IMG/VR virus record: IMGVR_UViG_3300030106_002721
Coordinates: 1 to 28,776 of that record
Direction: 5' to 3' (one strand)
Origin: a virus
Length of the DNA: 28,776 nucleotides
Shown piece by piece: positions 1 to 5,498 of this stretch. Position 1 is the first letter of the stretch; each line of letters starts with the position of its first letter. A program made the position numbers and the translations under genes. The notes under the pieces were generated by a model. It was not told the DNA's origin and searched no databases. It was given only the letters and a program-made list of their open reading frames with translations.

Positions 1-642
1 GGTCATAACAATAACTATTGCACCACCAGGTTGTAAACGCTGACGAGGACCAGAGGTATACCACTCATACGCTTGATCGAGGGCCGTGTCGCTTAGTGCG
101 TCTTGCTCGGAATGCGGATCATCGATAATAAGCAGATCGGCACCACGACCAGTAACCGCACCGCCTGTACCAGCAGCAAAGTATTCTCCACCTTGAGATG
201 TTTCCCAACGACCAGCAGCCATGCTATCGGGTTGTAATTCAGTTTTAAAAATTTTTTTATATTCTTGCGTATCCATAAGGTTTCTGACTTTACGTCCAAA
301 GCGAATAGCAAGTTCTCCTGTGTGAGTGGTTTGCATTATCTTTGCTTTTGGATTTTTGCCAACGAACCACGCAGGAAATAAGAAGGACGCAAACTCCGAC
401 TTTGTGTGTCTAGGAGGCATGTTAATGATTAATCGTTTTAATTTACCAGATGCAATATCTTCAAATTTTTTAGAAATTATTTTGTGATGTGAACCTTCTT
501 TGAACTCTGGCCAAACAGATCTTACGAATGGTAAAAAATTTTTTTGTGACTGTTCTTGAACAGAATATTCTAATTTTTTTATTTTTAATTTTTGAGCTAG
601 AAGTCTTGCTTCTTCTTGAGTTAGTGTCTCTATTGATTCCAT
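1..642 (-). CDS. terL: Terminase large subunit, N-terminal part (cut by window edge)
   Basis: Encodes the ATPase motor that packages phage DNA and cuts concatemers. The first 214 residues are visible; the gene runs off base 1. Residues 76-83 (PPRHTKSE) form the Walker A-like loop, with Thr where relatives usually have Gly. Residues 170-175 (LLIIDD) followed by PHS form Walker B. The nuclease domain lies outside the window. The start is the ATG at 642; no good Shine-Dalgarno precedes it, and the leader (643-750) is full of hairpins. Last gene of the leftward unit and separated from the small terminase by about 4 kb. Family assignment is firm; the T80 change is probably tolerated. Confidence 0.93.
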   Translation of the reverse strand, partial: MESIETLTQEEARLLAQKLKIKKLEYSVQEQSQKNFLPFVRSVWPEFKEGSHHKIISKKFEDIASGKLKRLIINMPPRHTKSEFASFLFPAWFVGKNPKAKIMQTTHTGELAIRFGRKVRNLMDTQEYKKIFKTELQPDSMAAGRWETSQGGEYFAAGTGGAVTGRGADLLIIDDPHSEQDALSDTALDQAYEWYTSGPRQRLQPGGAIVIVMT

Positions 643-854
643 ATTTTTTCAGACCCTGACTGACAGAGTCAAACTTGCCTAGCCTTCGGCAGGCAAGTAC
701 CTGCCGCTGCATTTAGGGGGTAGCCCCTATGGCAGCATACTATATATGGTGGTTTTTGGCAAATAGGAAATCTTCTACCAGGTAATACCTGTAAAATCCA
801 GGGTCGCTACAGGTAGTAAATTAGTTGTGGATAAGTATGGAAAGAAAGTAAAAA
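643..854 (-). promoter_or_regulatory. Structured leader and possible operator region upstream of terL
   Basis: No gene is seen here. Read leftward toward terL it holds: palindrome CAGGTAATACCTG (779-791) and a further CAGGTA half-site at 810-815; a TATAGT-like -10 near 740-745; a hairpin with arms GCTGC/GCAGC and TAGGGG/CCCCTA (706-736); a hairpin with arms CTTGCC/GGCAAG and a GCC-TTC-GGC tip; and TGACT/AGTCA just before terL. The 13-mer TACTATATATGGT (738-750) recurs at 1418-1430. The hairpins are seen directly; promoter and operator roles are inferred. Confidence 0.4.
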
Positions 855-880
855 TCCTCCCTATGCACAAATAGGGAGGA
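855..880 (-). terminator. Rho-independent terminator after the 88-aa gene
   Basis: Perfect 10-bp inverted repeat TCCTCCCTAT/ATAGGGAGGA with a 6-nt loop. On the minus strand it is followed by TTTTTACTTTC, a U-rich run. It lies 16 bases beyond the stop codon of the 88-aa gene, so it ends that transcript and isolates terL from it. Confidence 0.8.
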
Positions 881-895
881 CTAGATTAGAGATTA

Positions 896-1162
896 CTAGA
901 GGCGTTCAGTAATACCGAACTTTTGTGCAAGTTCTGACATTAGCTTTTGACCGAATGCTCTGACTTCAGGATTTTTACTAGTTTGGACAAACTCAAAAAT
1001 AGCATAATCCATATGCTGACAAACTGCTTTGTAGTTGATTGTTTTAGTCCATTTGTCATTAGAAGTTGACTCAAGGATTTCTCGCTTAAGCTTTTCAACT
1101 TCGGACTTCATAGCTTCATCTACGACAGTCTTAATGTCAGTTAAAGTTAGATCGTTTGACAT
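896..1162 (-). CDS. Hypothetical 88-aa helical protein
   Basis: Not recognised. The 88-residue product is charged and predicted mostly helical, with Lys/Glu-rich heptad-like spacing in residues 10-35 and one Cys. It has no signal peptide, membrane segment or metal-binding motif. Its start is well supported: AGGAG lies 6 nt before the ATG. It has its own promoter (TTGACT-17-TTAAAT, 1185-1213) and its own terminator (855-880), so it is a single-gene unit between the tRNA-Cys and terL. Such isolated promoter-gene-terminator cassettes are often accessory genes; no function can be assigned. Confidence 0.8.
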   Translation of the reverse strand: MSNDLTLTDIKTVVDEAMKSEVEKLKREILESTSNDKWTKTINYKAVCQHMDYAIFEFVQTSKNPEVRAFGQKLMSELAQKFGITERL

Positions 1163-1184
1163 GTCATTCTCCTTTCTACTTTCT

Positions 1185-1213
1185 ATTTAACAACATTATG
1201 GGATTACAGTCAA
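1185..1213 (-). promoter_or_regulatory. Sigma-70 type promoter for the 88-aa gene
   Basis: Minus strand TTGACT (1208-1213), 17-bp spacer, TTAAAT (1185-1190). The predicted start lies about 15 bases before the gene's Shine-Dalgarno. The spacer contains AATCCCATA, also present in the promoter-like sequence at 8523-8551. Confidence 0.55.
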
Positions 1214-1230
1214 ACACTTTATAAGAGGAC

Positions 1231-1264
1231 GAAAAATACGGCGCATCCAGCGCTGCATGGCGCA
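1231..1264 (-). terminator. Probable terminator of the tRNA-Cys transcript
   Basis: On the minus strand an imperfect GC-rich hairpin built from GCGCCAT and ATGCGC arms is followed by GTATTTTTC. It lies about 55 bases downstream of the tRNA 3' end and upstream of the promoter of the 88-aa gene, where a transcript end is expected. Confidence 0.5.
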
Positions 1265-1316
1265 ATACCCTATATGGTAAGAGGGAAGATTCGTGGGCAT
1301 CAGCCGATGGAGAATG

Positions 1317-1390
1317 TGGACTCGTGGGCGAGATTCGAACTCGCATGATCGTAGTTGCAGTACGATGCATAACCTTTCTGCCACCACGAG
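1317..1390 (-). tRNA. tRNA-Cys (anticodon GCA), CCA encoded
   Basis: Cloverleaf read on the minus strand: acceptor CTCGTGG/CCACGAG (7 of 7 pairs), 3-bp D stem with a GG-containing loop, anticodon stem TCGTA/TACGA with loop CTGCAAC (anticodon GCA), 4-nt variable loop, T stem GCGAG/CTCGC with loop TTCGAAT. The discriminator is U, the known identity base for cysteinyl-tRNA synthetase, and CCA is encoded at 1317-1319. All stems pair and the identity base is kept, so it is likely functional. It would decode UGC and UGU. Flanked by copies of the island repeat. Confidence 0.95.
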
Positions 1391-1557
1391 ATCTGGCATG
1401 CAGCTGCCTGGTCTGGGTACTATATATGGTATGTGCTAAGATAAGATCGTGAGATCTTCGCTAATGCAGAAGGAGCGTGATCATTGCACCAGCAACCCGT
1501 GCCGCCTGGGAGAGCAGCACTAGGCCAACTATAGTAGTAATGAGCGTGAAAACTTGC

Positions 1558-1869
1558 TTAATGGGGAATCAACTCCTGCATCTGTGTCCACGGCATCGAC
1601 CCGGGACTCACCAGCAGAGAGGCACCATCAAACCAATCCAAGAACCAGTATTCCAGCCGATGCAGCTCTTTGTGCTCGTTTACGAAACCTCTGAGCTCGT
1701 CACCTGGTCCGCCCCAACTAAACTGCCATCGCCAGTATCCTTCAGGCTGCTTGTCAAAAGTATGGGGTTCTACATAATCAAACGCAAGAGCCTCATAATG
1801 CGGATCTTGCAGATCTTTCTGGCGATCTTTCCATTCTGCTTTTATTCTTTGCTTACAGCTTTTATTCAT
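1558..1869 (-). CDS. Conserved hypothetical phage protein (103 aa)
   Basis: A 103-residue aromatic-rich protein. The central part, with motifs YWRWQFSWGGPGDE and RLEYWFLDWFDGA, resembles a family of short phage and plasmid unknowns that share WRWQFSWGGPSDE-like and EYWFxDWFDGA-like segments (recalled, not searched). No catalytic motif, signal or membrane segment. The start is well placed: AGGAG 8 nt before the ATG and a consensus-like promoter (TTGACA-17-TATATT) immediately upstream. The stop codon region (CCCCATTAAGC) coincides with a degenerate island repeat, so the C-terminus may have been reshaped by it. Function unknown. Confidence 0.8.
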   Translation of the reverse strand: MNKSCKQRIKAEWKDRQKDLQDPHYEALAFDYVEPHTFDKQPEGYWRWQFSWGGPGDELRGFVNEHKELHRLEYWFLDWFDGASLLVSPGSMPWTQMQELIPH

Positions 1870-1889
1870 CTTCTTTCTCCTTTTTCCTA

Positions 1890-1918
1890 AATATATGGGA
1901 CTTTATCACTGTTGTCAA
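1890..1918 (-). promoter_or_regulatory. Strong sigma-70 promoter for the 103-aa gene
   Basis: Minus strand TTGACA (1913-1918), exactly 17 bp, TATATT (1890-1895), about 20 bases before the start codon and next to the AGGAG ribosome site. The surrounding 55 bp are duplicated around 2382-2437, where a second promoter-like sequence lies. Confidence 0.75.
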
Positions 1919-2237
1919 GCACCCAGTTACCTGGGCCGCTCCAGCTCCTCTAGTATACTACCTGTGCCAGTCGTGAGTCGGTGGCGATGGAGAATGAAGA
2001 AAGGAGAACAAACTACGAACAACGGCAGCTGCCTGGGGACAGTGCACAAATTTTTCCTTACACACCTTACTTCTTCGCAAAAGCCTCGCTAATGGAGAAC
2101 AACTACCCGGGCTGGGGACAGTGCACCACTTTATCCCTTTCACAGAAAGATTCGCAAAATCTTCGCTAATGGAGAACCATCTGGTGACCCGGTAACCCAG
2201 CTCCACACCTCACACCTCTTGGTGCAGATCTCGTGAC

Positions 2238-2366
2238 CTAAGCGTAATGGAGAATCAGCAGAATGGCGATCCACGCAACTGGTTTCCTAGTCTGGGGAAA
2301 CCTTATGAGTATGGCAATGGAAATGGCAGCTGTGCCTAGTAGCCAATGGAGAAGTATACTTATCAT
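2238..2366 (-). CDS. Small hydrophobic ORF (42 aa) in the repeat island
   Basis: Encodes 42 residues: a hydrophobic stretch (residues 3-21), a short basic hinge (R22 to K28) and a second hydrophobic stretch ending ILLILHYA, so it could be a helical-hairpin membrane peptide. The island repeat codes for ILLHW near the start and LILHYA at the end. There is no Shine-Dalgarno, but a promoter-like pair (2374-2402) ends just before the ATG, so translation would be leaderless. A second stop-terminated hydrophobic frame at 1461-1562 ends similarly. Resembles type I toxin peptides in form only. It may be fortuitous. Confidence 0.35.
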   Translation of the reverse strand: MISILLHWLLGTAAISIAILIRFPQTRKPVAWIAILLILHYA

Positions 2367-2373
2367 GATCCCA

Positions 2374-2402
2374 ATATTATAGGATTCTTTCACGGCTGTC
2401 AA
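2374..2402 (-). promoter_or_regulatory. Promoter-like sequence upstream of the small hydrophobic ORF
   Basis: Minus strand TTGACA (2397-2402) with TATAAT at 2376-2381 (15-bp spacer) or TAATAT at 2374-2379 (17-bp spacer), followed by ATTGGGATC. It is part of a duplicated segment shared with the promoter at 1890-1918. Confidence 0.5.
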
Positions 2403-2437
2403 GCATCGAGTCTACCTGAGCCGCATGCTCCATGAGC

Positions 2438-2881
2438 CTATGGTTCGGTGGCGATGTCGCAAGATTCACGGTAATGGAGAAACGATTCCATCACCTGCAG
2501 CAGCTTACCTGGATCCCAAGGATAGGGGATAATGGCCAGGGGCTCTGTGTCAAGACCCGTAATGGAGAGTTCACGGGCCATGCCACCTGAATATATATAC
2601 AAGGCTCTATTAGGGAGGGTCGCAGCCATGATAAAATTCAGTCCACCTGCTTCATTGTAGCTGTAATTCCACGATATTTGACGTGGAGTCAATGCTATTT
2701 TTTTCAGCTTAGTACATTTTAATTCTACAAAAAAGCTTATTGGATATCCGTCTTTACCACGAAAAACTCCATGTAAATCAGGAACACCAGGCGAACTGAA
2801 AGATTCTATTCTAGTCCAATGTACTTCAGGAGTAATCTCCTTAAGTTTTTTCCAAAATTTAGTTTCTGGTTTTGCTGTCAT
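2438..2881 (-). CDS. PD-(D/E)XK nuclease, VRR-NUC-like
   Basis: A probable DNA nuclease of the PD-(D/E)XK fold. From Met at 2881 (147 aa), GVPDLHG gives D35 and FFVELKC gives E53 and K55, spaced as in VRR-NUC and related phage resolvase-like nucleases; TPRQISW follows, where these families carry a conserved Gln. The open frame extends to an ATG at 2938, but that would overlap the preceding small gene by 80 nt; the inner ATG overlaps by only 23 nt and starts just before the typical ETKFWKKLKE helix. The last 40 or so codons contain two island repeats, so the C-terminus looks modified. Next to the methyltransferase, so modification, restriction or recombination roles are all possible. Confidence 0.72.
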   Translation of the reverse strand: MTAKPETKFWKKLKEITPEVHWTRIESFSSPGVPDLHGVFRGKDGYPISFFVELKCTKLKKIALTPRQISWNYSYNEAGGLNFIMAATLPNRALYIYSGGMARELSITGLDTEPLAIIPYPWDPGKLLQVMESFLHYRESCDIATEP

Positions 2882-3035
2882 ATGGCACACCATCTTCATT
2901 TGCAATGATGCTTTTTGAGAGTATCTTGCCAAAAACATTAAACCAAAAATGCTTAAACACAGTTGACTTAGCTGCGTGCATAGCTTTCAATGCTTTTTGT
3001 TGACGATCAATACTCAATTTTATTCTGTCATCCAT
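2859..3035 (-). CDS. Small hypothetical protein (58 aa)
   Basis: A 58-residue basic protein, likely helical in its first half, with no known motif. AAAGGAG precedes the ATG by about 7 nt, a strong ribosome site lying inside the end of the methyltransferase gene. It overlaps the methyltransferase stop by 16 nt and the following nuclease start by 23 nt, so it is part of the same translation-coupled string. The strong ribosome site is the main evidence. Function unknown. Confidence 0.6.
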   Translation of the reverse strand: MDDRIKLSIDRQQKALKAMHAAKSTVFKHFWFNVFGKILSKSIIANEDGVPYDSKTRN

Positions 3036-4039
3036 AACATATCTCCTTTCTTAATACTCATCCCAATATAGTAAGGTATCATTGGGACTAAACTATTACC
3101 TAATGATTTAAGTCTGTCCACCCTTTTGGGTACCCCATTAGCCACTCTACCCACGTTGGGTTCAGACTGCCACCACTGTGACCAGCCAATCTCCCCTTCT
3201 TCTTGACCTTCTCGTAATTCACATTCGGACCTGCGTCTCGCCAATCCCTCGCTGTCGGTGTCGGAAACTTCTGTGTCGGCCACATCAGATTCGGGTGCGC
3301 TACCTGATCGTTCAAACTGATCGGCATACCCTTCTCTAGTTTCATCTTCATCCTGGTCTTGGAAGAAGGACCACGGCCACTGTGTGCGTCTGGTGTCCTC
3401 CATAGCTTCACTAGTCTGCCTAATCCTATCGATCCGTCTATCCCGTTCTGATTCACTTTCCTCAATGTTCCGTTCTTTGTCATTCGAAACTTGTCGTTCT
3501 TCCCTATTATAGATCCAGTTGTCCCATCCGAGCTCATTGGTGTTGGCAATAATCCATACCCTTTCCCTTTGGTGGTTGGAGCCGATGCTCGAAGCTGAAA
3601 TACTAAACGCCCTTGTGGCGTAACCTTCACTCTCCAAGTTCTCGAGTACGGTGTCCAAACCGAGTTTAATGTGTCCACTAACATTTTCTCCAATAACCCA
3701 AGTCGGCCTGAGTTCTTTGACAAGTCTAAACATTTCTGGCCAAACGTGTCTCGGATCTTGCTCGCCTTTTTGGCGTCCAGCGATGCTGAACGGTTGACAC
3801 GGATATCCTCCTGTGATGATGTCGACTTCAGTATGTCCATTTGCTGATAATCTTTCACTATTTAACTCCTTTACATCGTCATAAATTGTAACCCACGGCC
3901 AATGCTTGCGTAAAACTTTTTGACAATATTGATCGTAGTCACAAAACGCTACAGTCTCAAAAGCACCTGTAGCTTCTAAACCTAAACTAAATCCACCTAT
4001 ACCTGAAAACAAATCTAAATGTTTATACTTCTTTGTCAT
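3020..4039 (-). CDS. DNA (cytosine-5) methyltransferase, Dcm type
   Basis: Transfers a methyl group from S-adenosylmethionine to C5 of cytosine in DNA. The 339-residue product has the C5 motifs in order: DLFSGIGG (9-16, SAM binding), GGYPCQPFS (77-85, nucleophile C81), ENVSGH (118-123), QRERVWI (157-163) and RLKSLGNSLVP (309-319). The target-recognition region lies about 165-300; its sequence specificity cannot be read. The ATG at 4039 was chosen over one at 4072 because it starts just before the SAM domain and limits the upstream overlap to 17 nt. No partner restriction endonuclease is certain, though a nuclease gene lies two genes downstream. Likely protects phage DNA. A second conserved-looking frame lies inside 3100-3858. 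Confidence 0.95.
   Translation of the reverse strand: MTKKYKHLDLFSGIGGFSLGLEATGAFETVAFCDYDQYCQKVLRKHWPWVTIYDDVKELNSERLSANGHTEVDIITGGYPCQPFSIAGRQKGEQDPRHVWPEMFRLVKELRPTWVIGENVSGHIKLGLDTVLENLESEGYATRAFSISASSIGSNHQRERVWIIANTNELGWDNWIYNREERQVSNDKERNIEESESERDRRIDRIRQTSEAMEDTRRTQWPWSFFQDQDEDETREGYADQFERSGSAPESDVADTEVSDTDSEGLARRRSECELREGQEEGEIGWSQWWQSEPNVGRVANGVPKRVDRLKSLGNSLVPMIPYYIGMSIKKGDMLWMTE
3100..3858 (-). CDS. Overprinted gene inside the methyltransferase (252 aa)
   Basis: A 252-codon frame, same strand but shifted, lies wholly within the methyltransferase. It starts at GTG 3858 with AAGGAG 7 nt upstream. Its text matches, from memory, a widespread phage family often found with C5 methylases: FGQKCLDL (39-46), TWRVKVTPQGRLVFQL (74-89), YGLLPTPMSSDG (101-112), LWRTPDAHSG (152-161), PTPTARDW (199-206) and the closing SLNPTWVEWLMGYPKGWTDL (231-250). 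Sampled GC is about 48-60% across the overlap and about 33% just outside it, as expected if two frames are constrained. Function unknown. The alternative is that this family is an artefact of methylase composition; the ribosome site argues against that. Confidence 0.7.
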   Translation of the reverse strand: MKDYQQMDILKSTSSQEDIRVNRSASLDAKKASKIRDTFGQKCLDLSKNSGRLGLLEKMLVDTLNSVWTPYSRTWRVKVTPQGRLVFQLRASAPTTKGKGYGLLPTPMSSDGTTGSIIGKNDKFRMTKNGTLRKVNQNGIDGSIGLGRLVKLWRTPDAHSGRGPSSKTRMKMKLEKGMPISLNDQVAHPNLMWPTQKFPTPTARDWRDAGPNVNYEKVKKKGRLAGHSGGSLNPTWVEWLMGYPKGWTDLNH

Positions 4040-4427
4040 TTTCTTCTGGTATAAATATTGGACTCTTACCATCTTTTGCTGCCAAATCTTTATCTATGTA
4101 ATCAAGCCTATTGTCATTTCGTACACTATGACCTTGATATATGCTATCCATTAACTGATTAGGTGTTAACATTTCATGTGTGCGATCTGAAAAGATAATT
4201 ACATATACATGTGTTTCACTTGTCTTAGTTAAGACTTTCCATCTTTTAAATCTGTGTATTGCTTTGCCAAAAGATTTAGATATGTACTCTTCCATTTTGT
4301 GTTTACCTAACAGTCTTTCTTCTTGACCTTTAAGTGTTATTTTCCAGATGGGTTGTTCATACATACCAGTTCCAGGATTGATTGCGCCCTCATCTATCTG
4401 TTCTAATGCTACTATTATTTTAGACAT
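4023..4427 (-). CDS. Hypothetical protein (134 aa)
   Basis: Not recognised. A 134-residue soluble protein with alternating beta-like segments (for example VYVIIFSD near residue 75) and an acidic end. No metal or nucleotide motif is seen. Its ATG overlaps the previous stop by 8 nt (ATGTCTAA), and its end overlaps the methyltransferase start by 17 nt, so it is probably cotranslated with it. Possible accessory factor of the methylase by position only. Confidence 0.75.
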   Translation of the reverse strand: MSKIIVALEQIDEGAINPGTGMYEQPIWKITLKGQEERLLGKHKMEEYISKSFGKAIHRFKRWKVLTKTSETHVYVIIFSDRTHEMLTPNQLMDSIYQGHSVRNDNRLDYIDKDLAAKDGKSPIFIPEENDKEV

Positions 4428-4623
4428 CTTTTAATTTTCTCTTACCTCCTTTCTTTGCTTCTTGTTCTAATGTGTATTTGATTTTCGGTAAAAAGATTTT
4501 TACCAATGGATTTTTAAGATTGTTTCTACCAAACAAAGACATGTCTAGCACCTTGCACATAATGTCAAACTCTGTTTTATCAAGATCAATCCTTACAAAT
4601 GCTTTTTTATAAGATCTCGTCAT
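4420..4623 (-). CDS. Hypothetical small basic protein (67 aa)
   Basis: Not recognised. 67 residues, Lys-rich, with a central amphipathic segment and a strongly basic end. AAGGAG lies about 8 nt before the ATG. It is the first gene after the small terminase stop and has a promoter-like sequence just upstream (4647-4675), so it may head a unit that includes the methyltransferase. Nucleic-acid binding is plausible from charge but not shown. Confidence 0.72.
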   Translation of the reverse strand: MTRSYKKAFVRIDLDKTEFDIMCKVLDMSLFGRNNLKNPLVKIFLPKIKYTLEQEAKKGGKRKLKDV

Positions 4624-4646
4624 TCTAGATTCTCCTTATTCTTTAT

Positions 4647-4675
4647 AAGTTATCCCATAAAGTTATAAATTGCAA
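4647..4675 (-). promoter_or_regulatory. Possible promoter between terS and the methylase unit
   Basis: Minus strand TTGCAA (4670-4675), 17-bp spacer, TAACTT (4647-4652). The spacer holds TTTATGGGA, which continues into TAAC, resembling the TTGCAA and TATGGGATA arrangement at 16006-16030. The -10 is weak. Confidence 0.35.
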
Positions 4676-4677
4676 GG

Positions 4678-5148
4678 CTAATCTTCTGGAGTAATTTCAA
4701 TAACGTCTGTATTTATGCTAAATTGTTTTTCTATTTCTTTGAGTTTTTCTTCAACTTCAGCCTTAGATAGCTGATCTATTGAACCTGTAAGTATTTCTTT
4801 TCTATCTATATACAATCCTGCCGCCTGGCCTCTTGACTTTTCAGCTGCTACAGCTGCTGCCCAATTACCTGCCTCCTCTGCACCACGAGATAAATCGTCT
4901 AATCTACGAATATGTCTACCATATGTTACTTTGTATTTTTGTTCCCATTCTCTTCGTAATCGTTCTATTTCATTAACAACTAACGGAAACATTTTAGGAT
5001 TTGTCAGATTAGCTGCAGCTTGCTGTGCTGACTTCTCAGAAAAACCAGCTTCAATTGCGCACTCTTTTGCAGACATTCTATCACCTTTAGTAACTAGTAA
5101 CACTGCAAACTTATGTTGTTTTGTTGTTAACTTTCTTACGTTGCCCAT
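4678..5148 (-). CDS. terS: Terminase small subunit
   Basis: Binds the packaging site on phage DNA and loads the large subunit. The 156-residue product opens with LTTKQHKFAVLLV followed by a helix-turn-helix-like segment, SAKECAIEAGFSEKSAQQAAANL (residues 26-48), the hallmark of the Terminase_2 family. A long helical middle (about 60-115) and an acidic C-terminus fit the oligomerisation and motor-contact parts. No strong Shine-Dalgarno precedes the ATG at 5148. About 4 kb of accessory genes separate it from terL, an unusual gap. Confidence 0.85.
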   Translation of the reverse strand: MGNVRKLTTKQHKFAVLLVTKGDRMSAKECAIEAGFSEKSAQQAAANLTNPKMFPLVVNEIERLRREWEQKYKVTYGRHIRRLDDLSRGAEEAGNWAAAVAAEKSRGQAAGLYIDRKEILTGSIDQLSKAEVEEKLKEIEKQFSINTDVIEITPED

Positions 5149-5187
5149 ATCAAAATCATATATAGTTGTTTTATATATACATTATTA

Positions 5188-5215
5188 TTATTATTTATCA
5201 CTAATTATTTCGCAA
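5188..5215 (-). promoter_or_regulatory. Possible promoter for terS
   Basis: Minus strand TTGCGA (5210-5215) with an AT-only TAATAA/AATAAT tract 16-17 bp downstream. The sequence between here and the terS start is almost pure A/T, so the exact -10 is uncertain. Confidence 0.3.
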
Positions 5216-5230
5216 GGCATGTATAGTAAA

Positions 5231-5320
5231 AGTTACTAGGTAACCTATAAGTTACCTATAAGTTACCTATAAAATATAGTAGAATCAAGAACTTATTACA
5301 AAAGTAACCTAGGTAACCTC
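5231..5320. repeat. GTTACCTATAA tandem repeats between divergent units
   Basis: Three head-to-tail 11-bp units (5240-5250, 5251-5261, 5262-5272): GTAACCTATAA, then GTTACCTATAA twice. Two more GTAACCT cores lie at 5304-5310 and 5313-5319, the last pair forming an ACCTAGGT palindrome. The first unit is preceded by ACTAGG. The array lies between the divergent terS and plus-strand small-gene units and holds no ORF. Eleven-base phasing suggests cooperative protein binding on one DNA face: operator, origin iterons or terminase site. Confidence 0.6.
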
Positions 5321-5335
5321 ATATTTAGAAAAAAA

Positions 5336-5363
5336 TTGTAAAAGATAAAATAAAATATATTCT
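5336..5363 (+). promoter_or_regulatory. Possible promoter for the plus-strand small-gene unit
   Basis: TTGTAA (5336-5341), 16-bp spacer, TATTCT (5358-5363), ending 10 bases before the first ATG, so the first message would have little or no leader. It lies next to the GTTACC repeats. Confidence 0.3.
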
Positions 5364-5373
5364 ATACAACTAT

Positions 5374-5496
5374 ATGCCTATTTCACGAGCACAAATACCA
5401 AAGCAGTTGACTGGTGGTAAAAAGAAAAAGTTGAAACGTCAGGCTGCAATTGCTATAAATATGAAGAAACGTGGTAAAAAACCGAAAGGAAAATAA
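5374..5496 (+). CDS. Small basic protein (40 aa)
   Basis: A 40-residue peptide rich in Lys and Arg, with runs GGKKKKLKR and KKRGKKPKGK and a short hydrophobic AAIAINM between them. No Shine-Dalgarno is present. It is followed after 2 nt by a second basic ORF in the same direction. The basic repeats suggest nucleic-acid or membrane contact; nothing more can be said. Confidence 0.55.
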   Translation: MPISRAQIPKQLTGGKKKKLKRQAAIAINMKKRGKKPKGK

Positions 5497-5498
5497 TC

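Larger units (their letters stand above)
1300..2570. repeat. Dispersed repeat family (core TAATGGAGAA) in a GC-richer island
   Basis: The core AATGGAGAA or a one- or two-base variant recurs about ten times, all on the plus strand: near 1308, 1463, 1560, 1987, 2091, 2168, 2245, 2345, 2473 and 2561. The best copies (2074-2099 and 2151-2176) are 26 bp long and differ at 2 positions; both end in CGCTAATGGAGAA. CTGGGGACAGTGCAC also repeats (about 2033 and 2112), giving a roughly 78-bp tandem unit. A second duplication pairs about 1900-1955 with about 2382-2437. Sampled lines are 48-53% GC against about 33-36% elsewhere. Between 1870 and 2237 I see no convincing gene, only these repeats. The repeats run into the 3' end of the nuclease gene. 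Confidence 0.75.

Noticed and set aside
1196-1399. Open frame running across the tRNA-Cys on the minus strand
   Set aside because: It covers a fully paired tRNA and has no ribosome site; it is a shadow of the RNA gene.
1958-2206. 82-codon frame within the repeat island
   Set aside because: Composition follows the DNA repeats, there is no ribosome site, and the sequence has no protein-like pattern.
1300-2570. Repeats as degenerate tRNA copies, suggested by the 78-bp spacing
   Set aside because: Only the copy at 1317-1390 has a T-loop and acceptor pairing; the others lack any cloverleaf.
5231-5320. GTTACCTATAA array as a CRISPR
   Set aside because: Units are 11 bp, directly abutting, with no spacers and no cas genes.
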